NCBI GenBank assembly: GCA_040905475.1
Contig: JBBDRM010000075.1
Coordinates: 1 to 35,063 of the forward strand
DNA: 35,063 nucleotides
Origin: Actinomycetota bacterium
Lineage (GTDB): Bacteria > Actinomycetota > AC-67
Reading direction: 5' to 3'
The notes under the pieces are model-generated. The model was not told where the DNA came from. It saw nothing but the letters and a program-made list of their open reading frames with translations, and made no database searches. Positions 10,107 to 19,332 of the stretch are shown here, piece by piece (position 1 is the stretch's first letter; each line of letters begins with the position of its first letter). A program made the position numbers and the translations under genes.

Positions 10107-10898
10107 TCAGCGGCCCTGAATGCTACCGGCGCCGGGGGGTGGGGTCAACCCGAACGGTGAGCGGGCATAGGCCACGGATCGAAGGATGAGCCCCTTCGCG
10201 GGCGCGACCGGCCCGGCGGCCGCTCGATCGCGCGCTGCGAGAGCTCTCCGAGCGTCCGACGCGGGCCGTTTGCCCCGGCCGACGTCGAGCAGCAGCCCAA
10301 CGAGCGATCGCACCATCTGGTGGCAGAAGGAGTCGGCGATCACCCGGATCACCAGGCGCTCCGGCGCGGGCGCGGACATGGTGATCGCCCGCACCCGGCG
10401 CACCAACGAGCCCTCGCCGCGACGGCAGAACGACGAGAAGTCGTGCTCGCCGATGAACGCCTTCGCGGCTACACGCATCGCCTTTAGGTCGAGCGGCCCG
10501 GGGACGTGCACGGCGAAGCGATCCAAGAATGGGTCTGGGGGCGTCGAGCGGTACAGGTGGTACTCGTACTCGCGCCGCTTCGCGCTGAACCGCGCATCGA
10601 AAGAAGCGGAAACCGCGGCGGCCCCGCGGATCGACACTTCGGGCCCCAGCCGCCTGTTCAGCCGCGACGCCACCCACTCGGGATCGGTTCCGTCGGGAGC
10701 TTCGAACGAGACAACCTGCCCGGCGGCATGTACCCCCGCGTCCGTGCGCCCCGCACCGGTCGTGCGGATGGAGACGCGCAACAGCTGGGACAAGGATCCT
10801 TCGAGCAGGCCCTGAACCGTGCGCCGTGTCGGCTGGCGCGCGAAGCCGTGGAGGTCGGTACCGTCGTAGGCGACCAGGAGCGCGATCTTCGCGGCTAT
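10107..10898 (-). CDS. truA: tRNA pseudouridine(38-40) synthase TruA, start codon non-standard
   Basis: Makes pseudouridine at tRNA positions 38-40. The catalytic aspartate lies in [15 protein letters not shown] (Asp53 on the numbering used). Further family segments are [29 protein letters not shown] and [18 protein letters not shown]. The conserved N-terminal strand, reading [20 protein letters not shown], is intact, but no ATG, GTG or TTG precedes it in frame within the readable stretch. I placed the start at an ATA (10896-10898) that overlaps the rplQ stop, giving 263 aa. Other options are ATC at 10886, CTG at 10877, or a TTG at 10793 that would remove conserved residues. Gene identity is certain; the start is not. 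Confidence 0.8.
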   Translation of the reverse strand: MAAKIALLVAYDGTDLHGFARQPTRRTVQGLLEGSLSQLLRVSIRTTGAGRTDAGVHAAGQVVSFEAPDGTDPEWVASRLNRRLGPEVSIRGAAAVSASFDARFSAKRREYEYHLYRSTPPDPFLDRFAVHVPGPLDLKAMRVAAKAFIGEHDFSSFCRRGEGSLVRRVRAITMSAPAPERLVIRVIADSFCHQMVRSLVGLLLDVGRGKRPASDARRALAARDRAAAGPVAPAKGLILRSVAYARSPFGLTPPPGAGSIQGR

Positions 10899-11263
10899 TC
10901 CTCTTCGGCTTCGCCGACGAAGGAGATCAGAGCCATCGGCGCGGCGTCGCCCTTACGCGGGCCGAGCTTCACGATCCGCGTGTAGCCGCCGTTGCGATCG
11001 GCGAACTGCGGCGCGATCTCGGCAAACAGCTTGTGCACGAGCTCGCGGTCGCGGACCGTTTTGAGCACGATGCGCCGGGCCGCCAGGTCCCCGCGCTTCG
11101 CGAAGGTCACCATGCGCTCGGCCAGCGGACGAAGCGCCTTAGCGCGAGCCTCGGTCGTCTTGATCTTGCCTTCGCGGATCAGCGCCTCGGTCAGGCCGGA
11201 CAGCAACAGCTTCTGATGCGCCGGGCCGGAGCCCAGACGCGCGCCTTTCCTCGGCTTCGGCAT
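10895..11263 (-). CDS. rplQ: 50S ribosomal protein L17
   Basis: 122-aa large-subunit protein near the exit tunnel. Starts with [20 protein letters not shown], the standard L17 opening, and has [33 protein letters not shown] and [34 protein letters not shown]. It ends in a short acidic tail (EAEEE). It follows rpoA by 26 bases and runs directly into truA, as in other alpha operons. Confidence 0.97.
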   Translation of the reverse strand: MPKPRKGARLGSGPAHQKLLLSGLTEALIREGKIKTTEARAKALRPLAERMVTFAKRGDLAARRIVLKTVRDRELVHKLFAEIAPQFADRNGGYTRIVKLGPRKGDAAPMALISFVGEAEEE

Positions 11264-11289
11264 GGTCTTCTCGGCTCCTCCTGGACGGC

Positions 11290-12228
11290 CTAGCTCTCGC
11301 GGAGGCTCATGCCCATCTCCGCGAGCTTGGCCTTCACCTCGTCGATCGACTTCTGGCCGAAGTTGCGGATGTCGAGCAGGTCCTGCTCGGTGCGCTGCAC
11401 CAGATCGCCGACGGTGCCGACGCCCTCGCGCTTCAAGCAGTTGTACGAGCGAACCGAGAAGTCCAGCTCCTCGATCGGCAGCGCCAGCGTCGACGCTTGC
11501 GCCATGTCGTCCGGTGCCGGACCGAGCGTCAGCGCCTGCGCATCCTCCGACTGCTGCGCGACGAGACCGAGCAGCTCGACGAGGGTGCGACCTGCGGCCG
11601 CGAAGGCCTCCTTCGGCGTGATCGCGCCGTTGGTCTCGATGTCGAGGATGAGCTTGTCGTAGTTCGTCATCTGCTCGACACGCGTCGCCTCGACCGCGTA
11701 GGAAACCCGGCGCACCGGCGAGAAGATCGAGTCGATGGGGACAACGCCGATCGTGTCGCGGCCCTTCTTGTTCCGCTCGGCCGAGACGTACCCGCGACCG
11801 CGCTCGACGACCATCTCGATGTCGAGGCGGCTCTTCTTGTTGATCGTCGCGATGTGCTGGTCGGTGTTCAGCACCTCGACGCCGGTCGGGACGGTGATGT
11901 CCCCGGCCACGACGTCCTTCGGGCCTTGCACTCGCAGGTGGATCGCGACCGGCTCGTCGGAGTCGCTGCGAAGGACGAGCTCTTTGAGGTTGAGGATGAC
12001 GTCGGTGACGTCCTCTTTCACGCCCTGGATCGTCGAGAACTCGTGGAGCACCGACTCGATCCGGATCTGCGTGACGGCAGCGCCGGGGATCGAGGACAGC
12101 AGGGTTCGGCGCAACGAGTTTCCGAGCGTGTAGCCGAAGCCCGGCTCGAGCGGCTCGATGATGAACTTGGTCCGGTTCTCGCTCGAGGTCGTTTCCTCGA
12201 TGATCTGGGGCCTTTGGACGATAAGCAA
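11290..12228 (-). CDS. rpoA: DNA-directed RNA polymerase subunit alpha
   Basis: Dimerises to nucleate RNA polymerase assembly and contacts upstream promoter DNA and activators. 312 aa, standard. The N-terminal domain (about 1-230) has [44 protein letters not shown] and [15 protein letters not shown] flexible linker with [14 protein letters not shown] precedes the C-terminal helix-hairpin-helix domain (about 250-305), with [17 protein letters not shown] and [14 protein letters not shown]. It lies in the alpha operon after rpsD with a 22-bp gap carrying a purine-rich ribosome-binding site. Confidence 0.98.
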   Translation of the reverse strand: MLIVQRPQIIEETTSSENRTKFIIEPLEPGFGYTLGNSLRRTLLSSIPGAAVTQIRIESVLHEFSTIQGVKEDVTDVILNLKELVLRSDSDEPVAIHLRVQGPKDVVAGDITVPTGVEVLNTDQHIATINKKSRLDIEMVVERGRGYVSAERNKKGRDTIGVVPIDSIFSPVRRVSYAVEATRVEQMTNYDKLILDIETNGAITPKEAFAAAGRTLVELLGLVAQQSEDAQALTLGPAPDDMAQASTLALPIEELDFSVRSYNCLKREGVGTVGDLVQRTEQDLLDIRNFGQKSIDEVKAKLAEMGMSLRES

Positions 12229-12250
12229 GGGTGGAGCCTCCTTTACGGTC

Positions 12251-12877
12251 TTACTTCGAGTAGAGCTCGACGATCGCCGATTCCTGCACCGGGATGTCGA
12301 CGTCGGCGCGGTTCGGAAGCGATCGGACGGTCGCCTTGACGGTGTCGCGGTCCACTTCCAGCCACGAGGCCGGCGACCGGTTCTCGTTCACGGCGATCGA
12401 GTGCAGCACGGGTTGCAAGCGGCGGCTCTTCTCGGCCACTTGGATGGTGTCGCCGACGCGGACGTGCGCCGACGGGATCGAAAGACGCTTGCCGTTCACC
12501 TCGACGTGGCCATGACGCACGATCTGGCGCGCCTGGTCTCGCGAAAGCGCGAAGCCGGCGCGGAAGACCACGTTGTCGAGGCGCGTCTCCAGAAGCCTGA
12601 GCAGATTCTCGCCGGTGACGCCCTTCATCTTCGCGGCCTCGCCGTAGTAGTTACGGAACTGCCGCTCGAGCACCCCGTAGATGCGACGCGCCTTCTGCTT
12701 CTCGCGCAGCTGCATGAGGTACTCGGTTTCCTTCGTCCGCGAACGGCCGTGCTCGCCCGGCGGGAACGGGCGCTTCTCGATCGGGCACTTCGGCGTCTCG
12801 CATTTGGTGCCCTTGAGGAACAGCTTGATCTTCTCGCGGCGGCAAAGCTTGCAGTCCGCGTCCGTGTAGCGCGCCAC
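12251..12877 (-). CDS. rpsD: 30S ribosomal protein S4, zinc-binding (C+) form
   Basis: 208-aa primary 16S rRNA-binding protein of the 30S body. Four cysteines near the N-terminus (C9, C12, C26, C31, in CKLCRR and CETPKC) indicate the zinc-binding form. The S4 domain is about 98-160, with [12 protein letters not shown] and [18 protein letters not shown]. The GTG start at 12877 abuts the rpsK stop with no gap. In many bacteria S4 represses its own operon by binding the leader; no such structure was recognised here. Confidence 0.97.
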   Translation of the reverse strand: MARYTDADCKLCRREKIKLFLKGTKCETPKCPIEKRPFPPGEHGRSRTKETEYLMQLREKQKARRIYGVLERQFRNYYGEAAKMKGVTGENLLRLLETRLDNVVFRAGFALSRDQARQIVRHGHVEVNGKRLSIPSAHVRVGDTIQVAEKSRRLQPVLHSIAVNENRSPASWLEVDRDTVKATVRSLPNRADVDIPVQESAIVELYSK

Positions 12878-13264
12878 TTACACCCTCCTCCGGCGCGGAG
12901 GCCTGCAGCCGTTGTGCGGCACCGGCGTCACGTCCGCGATCTGGTTTATCTCGAGCCCGGCTGCGGCGAGCGAGCGGATCGCCGTCTCACGCCCCGAGCC
13001 GGGGCCCTTCACGAACACGTCCACGCGCTTCACGCCGTGCTCCATCGCGCGCTTCGCGGCTGCTTCCGCGGCGAGCTGCGCAGCGAACGGAGTCGACTTG
13101 CGCGACCCTTTGAAGCCCACGTTGCCGCTCGAGGCCCACGAGATCGTGTTCCCCACCGGGTCGGTTATCGTGACGATCGTGTTGTTGAACGTGGACTGGA
13201 TGTGCGCGTGCGCGCTGGGGATGTTCTTCTTCTCCCTGCGCTTCGGCTTCTTGGGCTTCGCCAC
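12878..13264 (-). CDS. rpsK: 30S ribosomal protein S11
   Basis: 128-aa platform protein near the decoding site. The GTG start at 13264 gives [14 protein letters not shown], then the conserved [38 protein letters not shown] and [20 protein letters not shown]. It ends with [14 protein letters not shown], the invariant S11 C-terminus. It sits between rpsM and rpsD as in the standard alpha operon. Confidence 0.97.
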   Translation of the reverse strand: MAKPKKPKRREKKNIPSAHAHIQSTFNNTIVTITDPVGNTISWASSGNVGFKGSRKSTPFAAQLAAEAAAKRAMEHGVKRVDVFVKGPGSGRETAIRSLAAAGLEINQIADVTPVPHNGCRPPRRRRV

Positions 13265-13279
13265 TCGACCTCCGTCTGG

Positions 13280-13663
13280 TTACTTCTTCGCCCGAACCTT
13301 CTTGGAGCCGGCCACGGTCTTCTTGGGACCCTTCCGGGTCCGCGCGTTCGTGTGCGTCCGCTGACCGCGAACCGGGAGGCCTCGGCGGTGACGGATCCCC
13401 TGGTAGCAGCCGATCTCGATCTTGCGCTTGATGTTCTGGGAGACCTCGCGACGGAGGTCACCTTCGATCTTGTAGTTCGCGTCGATCCACTCGCGCAGCC
13501 GAACGATCTCGTCGTCGGACAGATCGCGCACACGCGTCGATGGGTTCACCTGAGTCGCCTCGAGCGTCTTGCGCGCGAGCGTGGGACCGACGCCGAAGAT
13601 GTACGTCAGACCGATCTCGACGCGCCTGTCGCGCGGGAGGTCGACACCTGCGATACGGGCCAT
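13280..13663 (-). CDS. rpsM: 30S ribosomal protein S13
   Basis: 127-aa head protein that contacts L5 and the P-site tRNA. Starts [20 protein letters not shown], with the helix-two-turn-helix segment [16 protein letters not shown]. The [31 protein letters not shown] core is followed by the basic tail [26 protein letters not shown] (26 residues, split over two motifs). It begins four bases after rpmJ. Confidence 0.97.
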   Translation of the reverse strand: MARIAGVDLPRDRRVEIGLTYIFGVGPTLARKTLEATQVNPSTRVRDLSDDEIVRLREWIDANYKIEGDLRREVSQNIKRKIEIGCYQGIRHRRGLPVRGQRTHTNARTRKGPKKTVAGSKKVRAKK

Positions 13664-13667
13664 CCGC

Positions 13668-13781
13668 CTACCCCTGCCTCTGCTTGTGTCTTGGATTCGT
13701 GCAGATCACGAGCACCACCCGGCCACGCCGAACGATCTTGCATTTCTCACACATCTTGCGCACGCTCGGACGAACCTTCAC
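13668..13781 (-). CDS. rpmJ: 50S ribosomal protein L36
   Basis: 37-aa zinc-ribbon protein of the large subunit. The GTG start at 13781 gives [20 protein letters not shown], followed by [17 protein letters not shown] and TAG. The C-x2-C (residues 11 and 14), Cys27 and His32 are the zinc ligands, so this is the C+ form. It is the first gene after the promoter at 13861-13889. In most relatives infA would be immediately upstream; it is absent here. Confidence 0.96.
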   Translation of the reverse strand: MKVRPSVRKMCEKCKIVRRGRVVLVICTNPRHKQRQG

Positions 13782-13860
13782 TCCGCTCTCCCCACCACAA
13801 TCGCCCGGTCCGGTTCACGGGCGCGGTCGACTAACAGACAGGCTCTGGAACCAAACGCGC

Positions 13861-13889
13861 AGTATAGCAGGGGTATGCCCGGGCTCCAA
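13861..13889 (-). promoter_or_regulatory. Sigma70-type promoter of the rpmJ-rpsM-rpsK-rpsD-rpoA-rplQ operon
   Basis: On the minus strand TTGGAG (13884-13889) and TATACT (13861-13866) are spaced by exactly 17 bases, close to consensus. It lies in the 127-bp gap between map and rpmJ where infA would be expected. The predicted start is near 13854, giving a leader of about 70 bases before rpmJ. The gap holds no ORF of infA size. Confidence 0.7.
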
Positions 13890-13908
13890 CCGGCGCGCCG
13901 CGGTCGCG

Positions 13909-14673
13909 TCACGCGGCGATCCTTCCGTCGGGGTCGGTGAGCACCCATGGACCATCCGCGGTGACGGCCACCGTGTGCTCGAAGTGCGCGGACAGTGAAC
14001 CATCTAGGGTGACGACCGTCCATCCGTCGGGAAGCAGTCGCGTGGCGAACTCGCCCACGTTGACCATGGGCTCGATGGCCACAACCAGGCCTTCCGTGAG
14101 CTTGTACCCCTTCCCCGGGGTGCCGTAGTTGGGAACCGGCGGCTCCTCATGCAGCGACCGGCCGACCCCGTGTCCAACGTATTCGCGGACGACCGAGAAG
14201 CCCGCGCCCTCGGCGATGGTCTGGACCGCCGCCCCGATGTCCCCGAGCCGCCGTAACGGCCGGGCCTCGGCTAAGCCGGCCCACAGGGCCCGTTCGGTCG
14301 CCTCGATGAGCTTCGAGGCCTCCGGCGAGGGCTCGCCCACCGGGACGGTGACCGCCGAGTCGGCGTGGAAGCCGTCGACGACGGCGCCGACGTCGAGCTT
14401 CACGAGGTCGCCCTCTTTCAGCACCCGCGTGCCGGGGATGCCGTGCACGATCTCGTCGTTGACCGAGGTGCAGATCGTGGCCGGGAACCCCCGGTAGCCG
14501 AGGAACGACGGCTTGGCGCCCCGGCCCTCGATCACTCTCGCGGCGACGGCATCCAGGTCGGCCGTGGTCAGACCCGGCCGGATGGCGTGTCGCGTTGCCG
14601 CGATAGCGGCGGCGACGACCTCGCCGGCCCGGCGCATCGTGGAGATCTCGGCAGCGCTCTTGATGATGATCAC
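13909..14673 (-). CDS. map: Methionine aminopeptidase, type I
   Basis: Removes the initiator methionine from nascent proteins. 254 aa from a GTG at 14673 that overlaps the adk stop as GTGA. All five metal ligands are visible: Asp94 (KLDVGAV), Asp105 (FHADSA), His168 (VGHGVG), Glu201 (AIEPMV) and Glu232 (HFEHTV). His77 (VHGIPG) is the substrate-contacting histidine. The short N-terminus without a zinc finger or SH3 extension marks it as MetAP type Ia. It is the last gene of the spc-type cluster before the promoter gap. Confidence 0.97.
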   Translation of the reverse strand: MIIIKSAAEISTMRRAGEVVAAAIAATRHAIRPGLTTADLDAVAARVIEGRGAKPSFLGYRGFPATICTSVNDEIVHGIPGTRVLKEGDLVKLDVGAVVDGFHADSAVTVPVGEPSPEASKLIEATERALWAGLAEARPLRRLGDIGAAVQTIAEGAGFSVVREYVGHGVGRSLHEEPPVPNYGTPGKGYKLTEGLVVAIEPMVNVGEFATRLLPDGWTVVTLDGSLSAHFEHTVAVTADGPWVLTDPDGRIAA

Positions 14674-15332
14674 GAGCTCCTCCCGGCCATGTCATCCAGC
14701 TCGCCGACCATGCGCTCGAGGACCTCATCCTTGGAGCCTGCGCCTTGAACCGTTCTCAGGATCCCGCGGTCCTCGTAGTACTTGATCAGCGGATGGGTCT
14801 GCCGCTTGAAGACCCCGAGACGTTGCAGGATCACCTCGGGCCGGTCGTCGTCGCGAGTGATCAGCGGCGAGCCGTCCCGGTCGCACTTCATCTCGTCCTT
14901 CGGCGGGCTCGCGAGGAGGTTGTACGTCCGGCCGCAGGTCGGACACGATGCGCGTGCCGACAGCCGGAGCACGATCAGCTCGTCCGGGACTTCGAGGTAG
15001 AGCACGCCGTCGATCTTGTGACCGATCTCCGCGAGGATATCGTCGAGGGATTCCGCCTGCGGAAGTGTCCGCGGGAAGCCGTCCATGACGAACCCGGCGC
15101 GCGCATCCTCCTGAGCGAGACGGATCTTCAGCAGCTCCAGCACGAGGTCGTCGGGGACCAGTTCGCCCTCATCCATGTAGGACTTCGCCCGCTGACCGAT
15201 GTCGGTCTGCCATGCCACGACGAAGCGCAGGATGTCTCCGGTCGACACGTGCGGCACGTCATAGCGCTCCGCCAGCTGGACCGCTTGGGTGCCCTTTCCT
15301 GCCCCGGGAGGGCCGAGGAGAACGATCCGCAC
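14670..15332 (-). CDS. adk: Adenylate kinase, long form with metal-binding lid
   Basis: Catalyses ATP + AMP = 2 ADP. 220 aa from a GTG at 15332. P-loop GPPGAGKGT at 7-15, AMP-binding STGDILR (30-36) and FVMDGFPRT (81-89), and an extended lid with Cys130, Cys133 (CPTCG), Cys150 and Asp153, a Cys3-Asp zinc site of the type seen in Gram-positives. The stretch after Arg36 (FVVAWQT) differs from the usual small-residue AAVAAGT pattern. It is seven bases downstream of secY and overlaps map. Confidence 0.96.
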   Translation of the reverse strand: MRIVLLGPPGAGKGTQAVQLAERYDVPHVSTGDILRFVVAWQTDIGQRAKSYMDEGELVPDDLVLELLKIRLAQEDARAGFVMDGFPRTLPQAESLDDILAEIGHKIDGVLYLEVPDELIVLRLSARASCPTCGRTYNLLASPPKDEMKCDRDGSPLITRDDDRPEVILQRLGVFKRQTHPLIKYYEDRGILRTVQGAGSKDEVLERMVGELDDMAGRSS

Positions 15333-15339
15333 CAGGCGC

Positions 15340-16638
15340 CTACTTGAGGAATCCCTCGTAATGCCGCATCAAGAGCTGCGATTCCAGCTGCTTCATCGTT
15401 TCCAGGCCCACGCCGACGACGATGAGCACCGCCGCCCCTCCGAATGGGAACGCACTGATGTCCCAGAGGCCTTGGACGATGAACGGCAGGACCGCGATCG
15501 TGCCCAGGAAGGCGGATCCGGGCAGCGTGATGCGCGTGAGGATGTGGTCGAGATACTCGGCGGTCGGACGTCCGGGGCGGATACCGGGGATGAACCCGCC
15601 GTACTTCTTCATGTTGTCGGCCACGTCCACCGGGTTGAACGTGATCGCCGTGTAGAAATAGGTGAAGAAGATGATGAGAAGGAAGTACGTGACGATGTAG
15701 AGCGGCTGGTCGCCGCCGCCGGCGAGGTTGGTGTCCACCCACGCCTTGAATCCCTCGTTCTGCACGATGGTCGCGGCCAGGACCGGCAGGTACAGCAACG
15801 ACGACGCGAAGATGATCGGGATGACGCCGGCCTGATTGACCTTCAGCGGGATGTACGTGGACGAGCCGCCGTACAGCTTCCGCCCAACAACACGTTTCGC
15901 GTATTGCACCGGGATCCGCCTTTGAGCCTGTTCCACGAGTACCACCGCCACCACGATCCCGACCCCGAGCGCGGCGACCACCGCCGTCTTGAACCCCTTC
16001 GCCTGCGCGTAGATCGCGGCGCTCTCGGCAGGGAAGCGCGAGATGATGGACGCGAAGATCAGGATCGACATGCCGTTCCCGATGCCGCGCTGCGTGACCA
16101 GCTCGCCGAGCCACATGATCATCGCCGTGCCCGCGGTGAGCGTCAGCACGACCAGGAACGTCTTGCCGGCGGTCAGGTCGGGGAAGAAGTCGCGGATCGG
16201 CTGGCCGCCCGCGCTGAACAGACGTCCGGAGTTCGCCGTGACCACGATGCCGAGCGACTGCAGCAAGGCCAGAACCACGGTCATGTAGCGCGTGTACTGC
16301 GTGATCTTCTTCTGCCCCTGCTCGCCCTCCTTCGCGTACGCCTCGAGCCGGGGGATCACGACGGTCAGCAGCTGCATGATGATCGACGAGGTGATGTACG
16401 GCATGATCCCGAGCGCGAAGATCGCGAAGTTGGTGAGGGCGCCGCCCGAGAACAGGTTGATGAGGCCGTAGATGCCGCCCTGCGCAGCCTCGCGTTGGAC
16501 CTCCTCGACCTTGTTGAAGTCGATGCCCGGTAGCGGGATGTGGGAACCGAGGCGGTAGACCGCGATGACGGCCAGCGTGAACAGGATCTTCTTTCGAAGG
16601 TCCGGGATCTTGAAGGCGTTCCGGAAGGCACTTAGCAC
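15340..16638 (-). CDS. secY: Preprotein translocase subunit SecY
   Basis: Channel subunit of the Sec translocon in the cytoplasmic membrane. 432 aa, with about ten hydrophobic segments. N-terminus FKIPDLRKKILFTLAVIAVY is TM1; the plug region follows PLPGIDFN, then GGALTNFAIFALGIMPYITSS (split near TM2), GIGNGMSILIF, and the cytosolic loop with IPLKVNQAGVIPIIFASS. The C-terminal part has KYGGFIPGIRPGRPTAEYL and FLGTIAVLP. The GTG start shares one base with the rplO stop (TAGTG), so expression is coupled to L15, as in other spc operons. Confidence 0.98.
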   Translation of the reverse strand: MLSAFRNAFKIPDLRKKILFTLAVIAVYRLGSHIPLPGIDFNKVEEVQREAAQGGIYGLINLFSGGALTNFAIFALGIMPYITSSIIMQLLTVVIPRLEAYAKEGEQGQKKITQYTRYMTVVLALLQSLGIVVTANSGRLFSAGGQPIRDFFPDLTAGKTFLVVLTLTAGTAMIMWLGELVTQRGIGNGMSILIFASIISRFPAESAAIYAQAKGFKTAVVAALGVGIVVAVVLVEQAQRRIPVQYAKRVVGRKLYGGSSTYIPLKVNQAGVIPIIFASSLLYLPVLAATIVQNEGFKAWVDTNLAGGGDQPLYIVTYFLLIIFFTYFYTAITFNPVDVADNMKKYGGFIPGIRPGRPTAEYLDHILTRITLPGSAFLGTIAVLPFIVQGLWDISAFPFGGAAVLIVVGVGLETMKQLESQLLMRHYEGFLK

Positions 16639-17075
16639 TAGATGACCTCCGCCTGTCCTCCGGCTTGCTCGATCTTCGTTCGAGCACTCGCCGAGAACGC
16701 ATGCGCACGCACGGTCAGCTGGGTCGAAAGCTCGCCGCGCCCCAATATCTTGACAGGCGCCCGGCGCTTACGCACGAGGCCGCGAGCCGCCAGCGCTGCC
16801 GGGTCGACCACGGCACCCGTTTCGAAGGCGTTGAGCCGTTCCACGTTCACCGGGGAGAACTCCACGCGGTTCCGGTTGACGAAGCCGCCCAGCTTGGGGA
16901 GCCGGCGCTGCAAGGGCATCTGGCCGCCTTCGAAGCCGCGCGGCAACGTGTTGCGAGCGTAGGTTCCCTTCGAGCCGCGACCCGAGGTCTTGCCTTTGCC
17001 GGACCCGGTCCCGCGACCGACGCGCGTGCGCTTACGATGCGCTCCCGGTGCCGGCTTCAGATGATGAAGCTTCAC
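16638..17075 (-). CDS. rplO: 50S ribosomal protein L15
   Basis: 145-aa protein of late large-subunit assembly. GTG start at 17075. The basic glycine-rich N-terminal arm has HHLKPAPGAHRKRTRVGRG and GSGKGKTSGRGSKG, then RGFEGGQMPLQRRLPKLGGF, the L15 signature. The globular C-terminal domain ends with AHAFSASARTKIEQAGGQAEVI. It begins four bases after rpmD. Confidence 0.97.
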   Translation of the reverse strand: MKLHHLKPAPGAHRKRTRVGRGTGSGKGKTSGRGSKGTYARNTLPRGFEGGQMPLQRRLPKLGGFVNRNRVEFSPVNVERLNAFETGAVVDPAALAARGLVRKRRAPVKILGRGELSTQLTVRAHAFSASARTKIEQAGGQAEVI

Positions 17076-17079
17076 GTGC

Positions 17080-17259
17080 CTACGCCTCCTCGACCGTCAC
17101 GAGATGCAAGACCTTCTTGAGCATGCCTCGCACCTCGGGACGATCGTCGCGGACCACCGATTGGCGGATCTTCTTCAGCCCGAGTGACCGTACCGTGGCT
17201 CGCTGGTCCTGCGTGGTTCCCACGAGCCCACGGACGAGCGTGATCTTCAGCGCGCTCAC
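17080..17259 (-). CDS. rpmD: 50S ribosomal protein L30
   Basis: 59-aa short-type L30. The GTG start at 17259 overlaps the rpsE stop as GTGA and gives [20 protein letters not shown], then [20 protein letters not shown] and [18 protein letters not shown]. The ITLVRG strand and the GLKKI-x-VVRDD block are typical. It sits between rpsE and rplO, the standard place. Confidence 0.95.
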   Translation of the reverse strand: MSALKITLVRGLVGTTQDQRATVRSLGLKKIRQSVVRDDRPEVRGMLKKVLHLVTVEEA

Positions 17260-17822
17260 GACCCATCCCCGTCCTTACCAACGACGGCCTCGAGCAGCCG
17301 GCGAGGGGCGACGTGGTCGAGCGGCAGATCGCGGATGCGCGCGACGTCCTGCGGGCTGCGAAGCTCCTTCAACCCCGCGACGGCCGCGTGAACCATGTTG
17401 ATCGGGTTCTCGCTACCGAGCGACTTCGACAGCACATCCGCGATACCGGCGCACTCCATCACGGCGCGCACCGGCCCACCAGCGATGACCCCGGTACCGG
17501 GCGCCGCGGGCTTGAGGAGCACGCGACCCGCTCCGGCGATCCCCATCACCTCGTGCGGAAGCGTCGTCCCGACCATCGGGACGGAGAACATGGAGCGCTT
17601 GGCGATGTCCACGCCCTTCTGGATCGCCAGCGGTACCTCTTTGGCCTTGCCGTAGCCGACGCCGACGCGGCCCGACCCATCGCCGACCACGACGAGCGCG
17701 GTGAACGAGAACCGCCGGCCACCTTTGACCACTTTGGCCACGCGGTTGATCGAAACCACTCGCTCCTCGAGCTGCGGCTTGCCGGCCTCCTCGGGCCCTC
17801 CAGATCTGCGTCGTTCGACCAC
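17256..17822 (-). CDS. rpsE: 30S ribosomal protein S5
   Basis: 188-aa protein at the mRNA entry channel, important for decoding fidelity. GTG start at 17822. After an N-terminal arm of about 20 residues, the double-stranded-RNA-binding domain has [40 protein letters not shown] and [20 protein letters not shown] follow, then [15 protein letters not shown] in the C-terminal domain. Length and order are normal. It follows rplR by 12 bases. Confidence 0.97.
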   Translation of the reverse strand: MVERRRSGGPEEAGKPQLEERVVSINRVAKVVKGGRRFSFTALVVVGDGSGRVGVGYGKAKEVPLAIQKGVDIAKRSMFSVPMVGTTLPHEVMGIAGAGRVLLKPAAPGTGVIAGGPVRAVMECAGIADVLSKSLGSENPINMVHAAVAGLKELRSPQDVARIRDLPLDHVAPRRLLEAVVGKDGDGS

Positions 17823-17834
17823 TCCATCGCCTCC

Positions 17835-18191
17835 CTAGAACTTCAAGCCCGACTCGCGAGCCCCATCGGCCAGCTCTGCGACCCGGCCGTGGTACAGACG
17901 GCCGCCCCGGTCGAGCACCGCCGCTTGCACGCCGCGCTCGACGGCGCGGCGGCCGAGCAACTGCCCCACCTTGCGCGCGACGTCTTTCTTGGCGCCGCCG
18001 GCGCGAGCGTCGGCATCGAGGCTCGACGCGGCCACCAGGGTGCGGCCGTCGACGTCGTTGATCAGCTGCGCGTAGATGTGCTTGTTCGAACGGAACACCG
18101 CGATGCGCGGCCGCTCCTCGGTCCCCCGGATGTGCTTGCGCACCCGTAGGTGACGCTTGCGGCGCGCCTCGAACCTGCGCTTCGCGTCCAC
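17835..18191 (-). CDS. rplR: 50S ribosomal protein L18
   Basis: 118-aa 5S rRNA-binding protein. GTG start at 18191 shares one base with the rplF stop (TAGTG). N-terminal basic [20 protein letters not shown], then [20 protein letters not shown] and a C-terminal half with [20 protein letters not shown], ending ARESGLKF. The conserved RLYHGRV and GLKF ends identify it. Confidence 0.97.
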   Translation of the reverse strand: MDAKRRFEARRKRHLRVRKHIRGTEERPRIAVFRSNKHIYAQLINDVDGRTLVAASSLDADARAGGAKKDVARKVGQLLGRRAVERGVQAAVLDRGGRLYHGRVAELADGARESGLKF

Positions 18192-18730
18192 TACGCCTTC
18201 CCTGCCTTTCCGGCCTTCTTGCGAACGTATTCACCCTGGTAGCGGATGCCCTTCCCCTTGTACGGGTCGGGCTTGCGGATCGCGCGGATGTTGGCCGCCA
18301 CCTGACCGACCGCCTGCTTGTCGGTCCCGCTCACGATGATCCGGGTGGGCTGCGGAACCTCGAACGTGATCCCGGCCGGCGCCTCGACGATCACCGGATG
18401 CGAGTACCCGACCGCGATCTCGAGCGTCGACCCCTTGAGGGCCGCGCGGTAGCCGACCCCCTGGATCTCGAGCGTGCGCGTGTAGCCGTTGGTTACCCCC
18501 TCGACCATGTTCGCGATCAGGCTGCGCGTCAGCCCGTGCAGAGCGCGATGCTGGGCCTCATCCGTCGGCCGCGATACGACGACGTTGCCGTCGGTGATCG
18601 CGACGGACATGGCCGGGTGGAGCTCGAGGGCGAGCGAACCCTTCGAGCCCTTCACCGAGACGCGGCTCTCGGCAACCTGAACCTCGACCCCAGACGGGAT
18701 CGGGATCGGCTGCTTTCCGATCCGACTCAT
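18191..18730 (-). CDS. rplF: 50S ribosomal protein L6
   Basis: 179-aa protein near the factor-binding site. The ATG at 18730 gives [17 protein letters not shown], the usual N-terminus; 37 codons of open frame upstream lie within rpsH and are not part of it. Two similar L6 folds are visible, the first with [16 protein letters not shown] and the second with [19 protein letters not shown]. The tail has [20 protein letters not shown]. It starts seven bases after the rpsH stop. Confidence 0.97.
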   Translation of the reverse strand: MSRIGKQPIPIPSGVEVQVAESRVSVKGSKGSLALELHPAMSVAITDGNVVVSRPTDEAQHRALHGLTRSLIANMVEGVTNGYTRTLEIQGVGYRAALKGSTLEIAVGYSHPVIVEAPAGITFEVPQPTRIIVSGTDKQAVGQVAANIRAIRKPDPYKGKGIRYQGEYVRKKAGKAGKA

Positions 18731-18737
18731 CTCATCC

Positions 18738-19136
18738 TCACCAAACGTAGGCGAGCACTTCGCCGCCGATGCGGGCCTTGTGGGCTTGCCGGTCGGTGAC
18801 GAGTCCGTTGGACGTCGAGATGATCGCGATGCCGAGGCCACCCAGCACGCGCGGGATCGAGTCCCGCTGCGCGTACACCCGGAGGCCGGGCTTCGAGATC
18901 CGCTTCAAGCCGGCGATCGTTCGCTCGCGGTTCGGCCCGTACTTGAGCACGATCTTCAGCACCGGGCCCAACTCGCCACGCTCGATCCCGAACTCCTGGA
19001 TGTAACCCTCACGCTTCAGGATGTCGGCGATGCCGAGCTTGATCTTCGAGGACGGCATCGTGACTTCTTCCTTGTGCGCCGTCGTCGCGTTGCGGATCCG
19101 CGCCAGCATGTCCGCGATCGGGTCTGTCATCGTCAT
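18738..19136 (-). CDS. rpsH: 30S ribosomal protein S8
   Basis: 132-aa central-domain assembly protein and, in E. coli, translational repressor of the spc operon. The start at 19136 gives [17 protein letters not shown]; a second ATG two codons in (19130) is an equal candidate. Other segments are [37 protein letters not shown] and the C-terminal [17 protein letters not shown] (all canonical), ending GGEVLAYVW. No S8-binding helix was identified in the nearby rplX-rplE junction. Confidence 0.97.
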   Translation of the reverse strand: MTMTDPIADMLARIRNATTAHKEEVTMPSSKIKLGIADILKREGYIQEFGIERGELGPVLKIVLKYGPNRERTIAGLKRISKPGLRVYAQRDSIPRVLGGLGIAIISTSNGLVTDRQAHKARIGGEVLAYVW

Positions 19137-19143
19137 CTGGAGA

Positions 19144-19329
19144 TCACCAACTTGCTTTCGTGATGCCGGGCAGCTCGCCGGCGTGCGCAAGCTGTCGCAT
19201 GCAGATCCGGCACAGCCCGAACTTCCGGTAGTACGCGCGGGGACGACCGCAGCGCTTGCAGCGGTTGTACGCCCGAGCCTTGAACTTCGCCGGTCGTTGC
19301 TGCTTGATGACCAAACACTTCTTTGCCAT
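19144..19329 (-). CDS. rpsN: 30S ribosomal protein S14, short zinc-binding type
   Basis: 61-aa type-Z S14 with the zinc ribbon C-x2-C (residues 24 and 27, RCKRCGRP) and C-x2-C (40 and 43, LCRICMRQ). It starts [20 protein letters not shown] and ends [12 protein letters not shown]. The short zinc form rather than the 101-aa zinc-free paralogue is encoded at the main operon site; a second zinc-free copy elsewhere cannot be judged from this window. Confidence 0.97.
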   Translation of the reverse strand: MAKKCLVIKQQRPAKFKARAYNRCKRCGRPRAYYRKFGLCRICMRQLAHAGELPGITKASW

Positions 19330-19332
19330 GCC

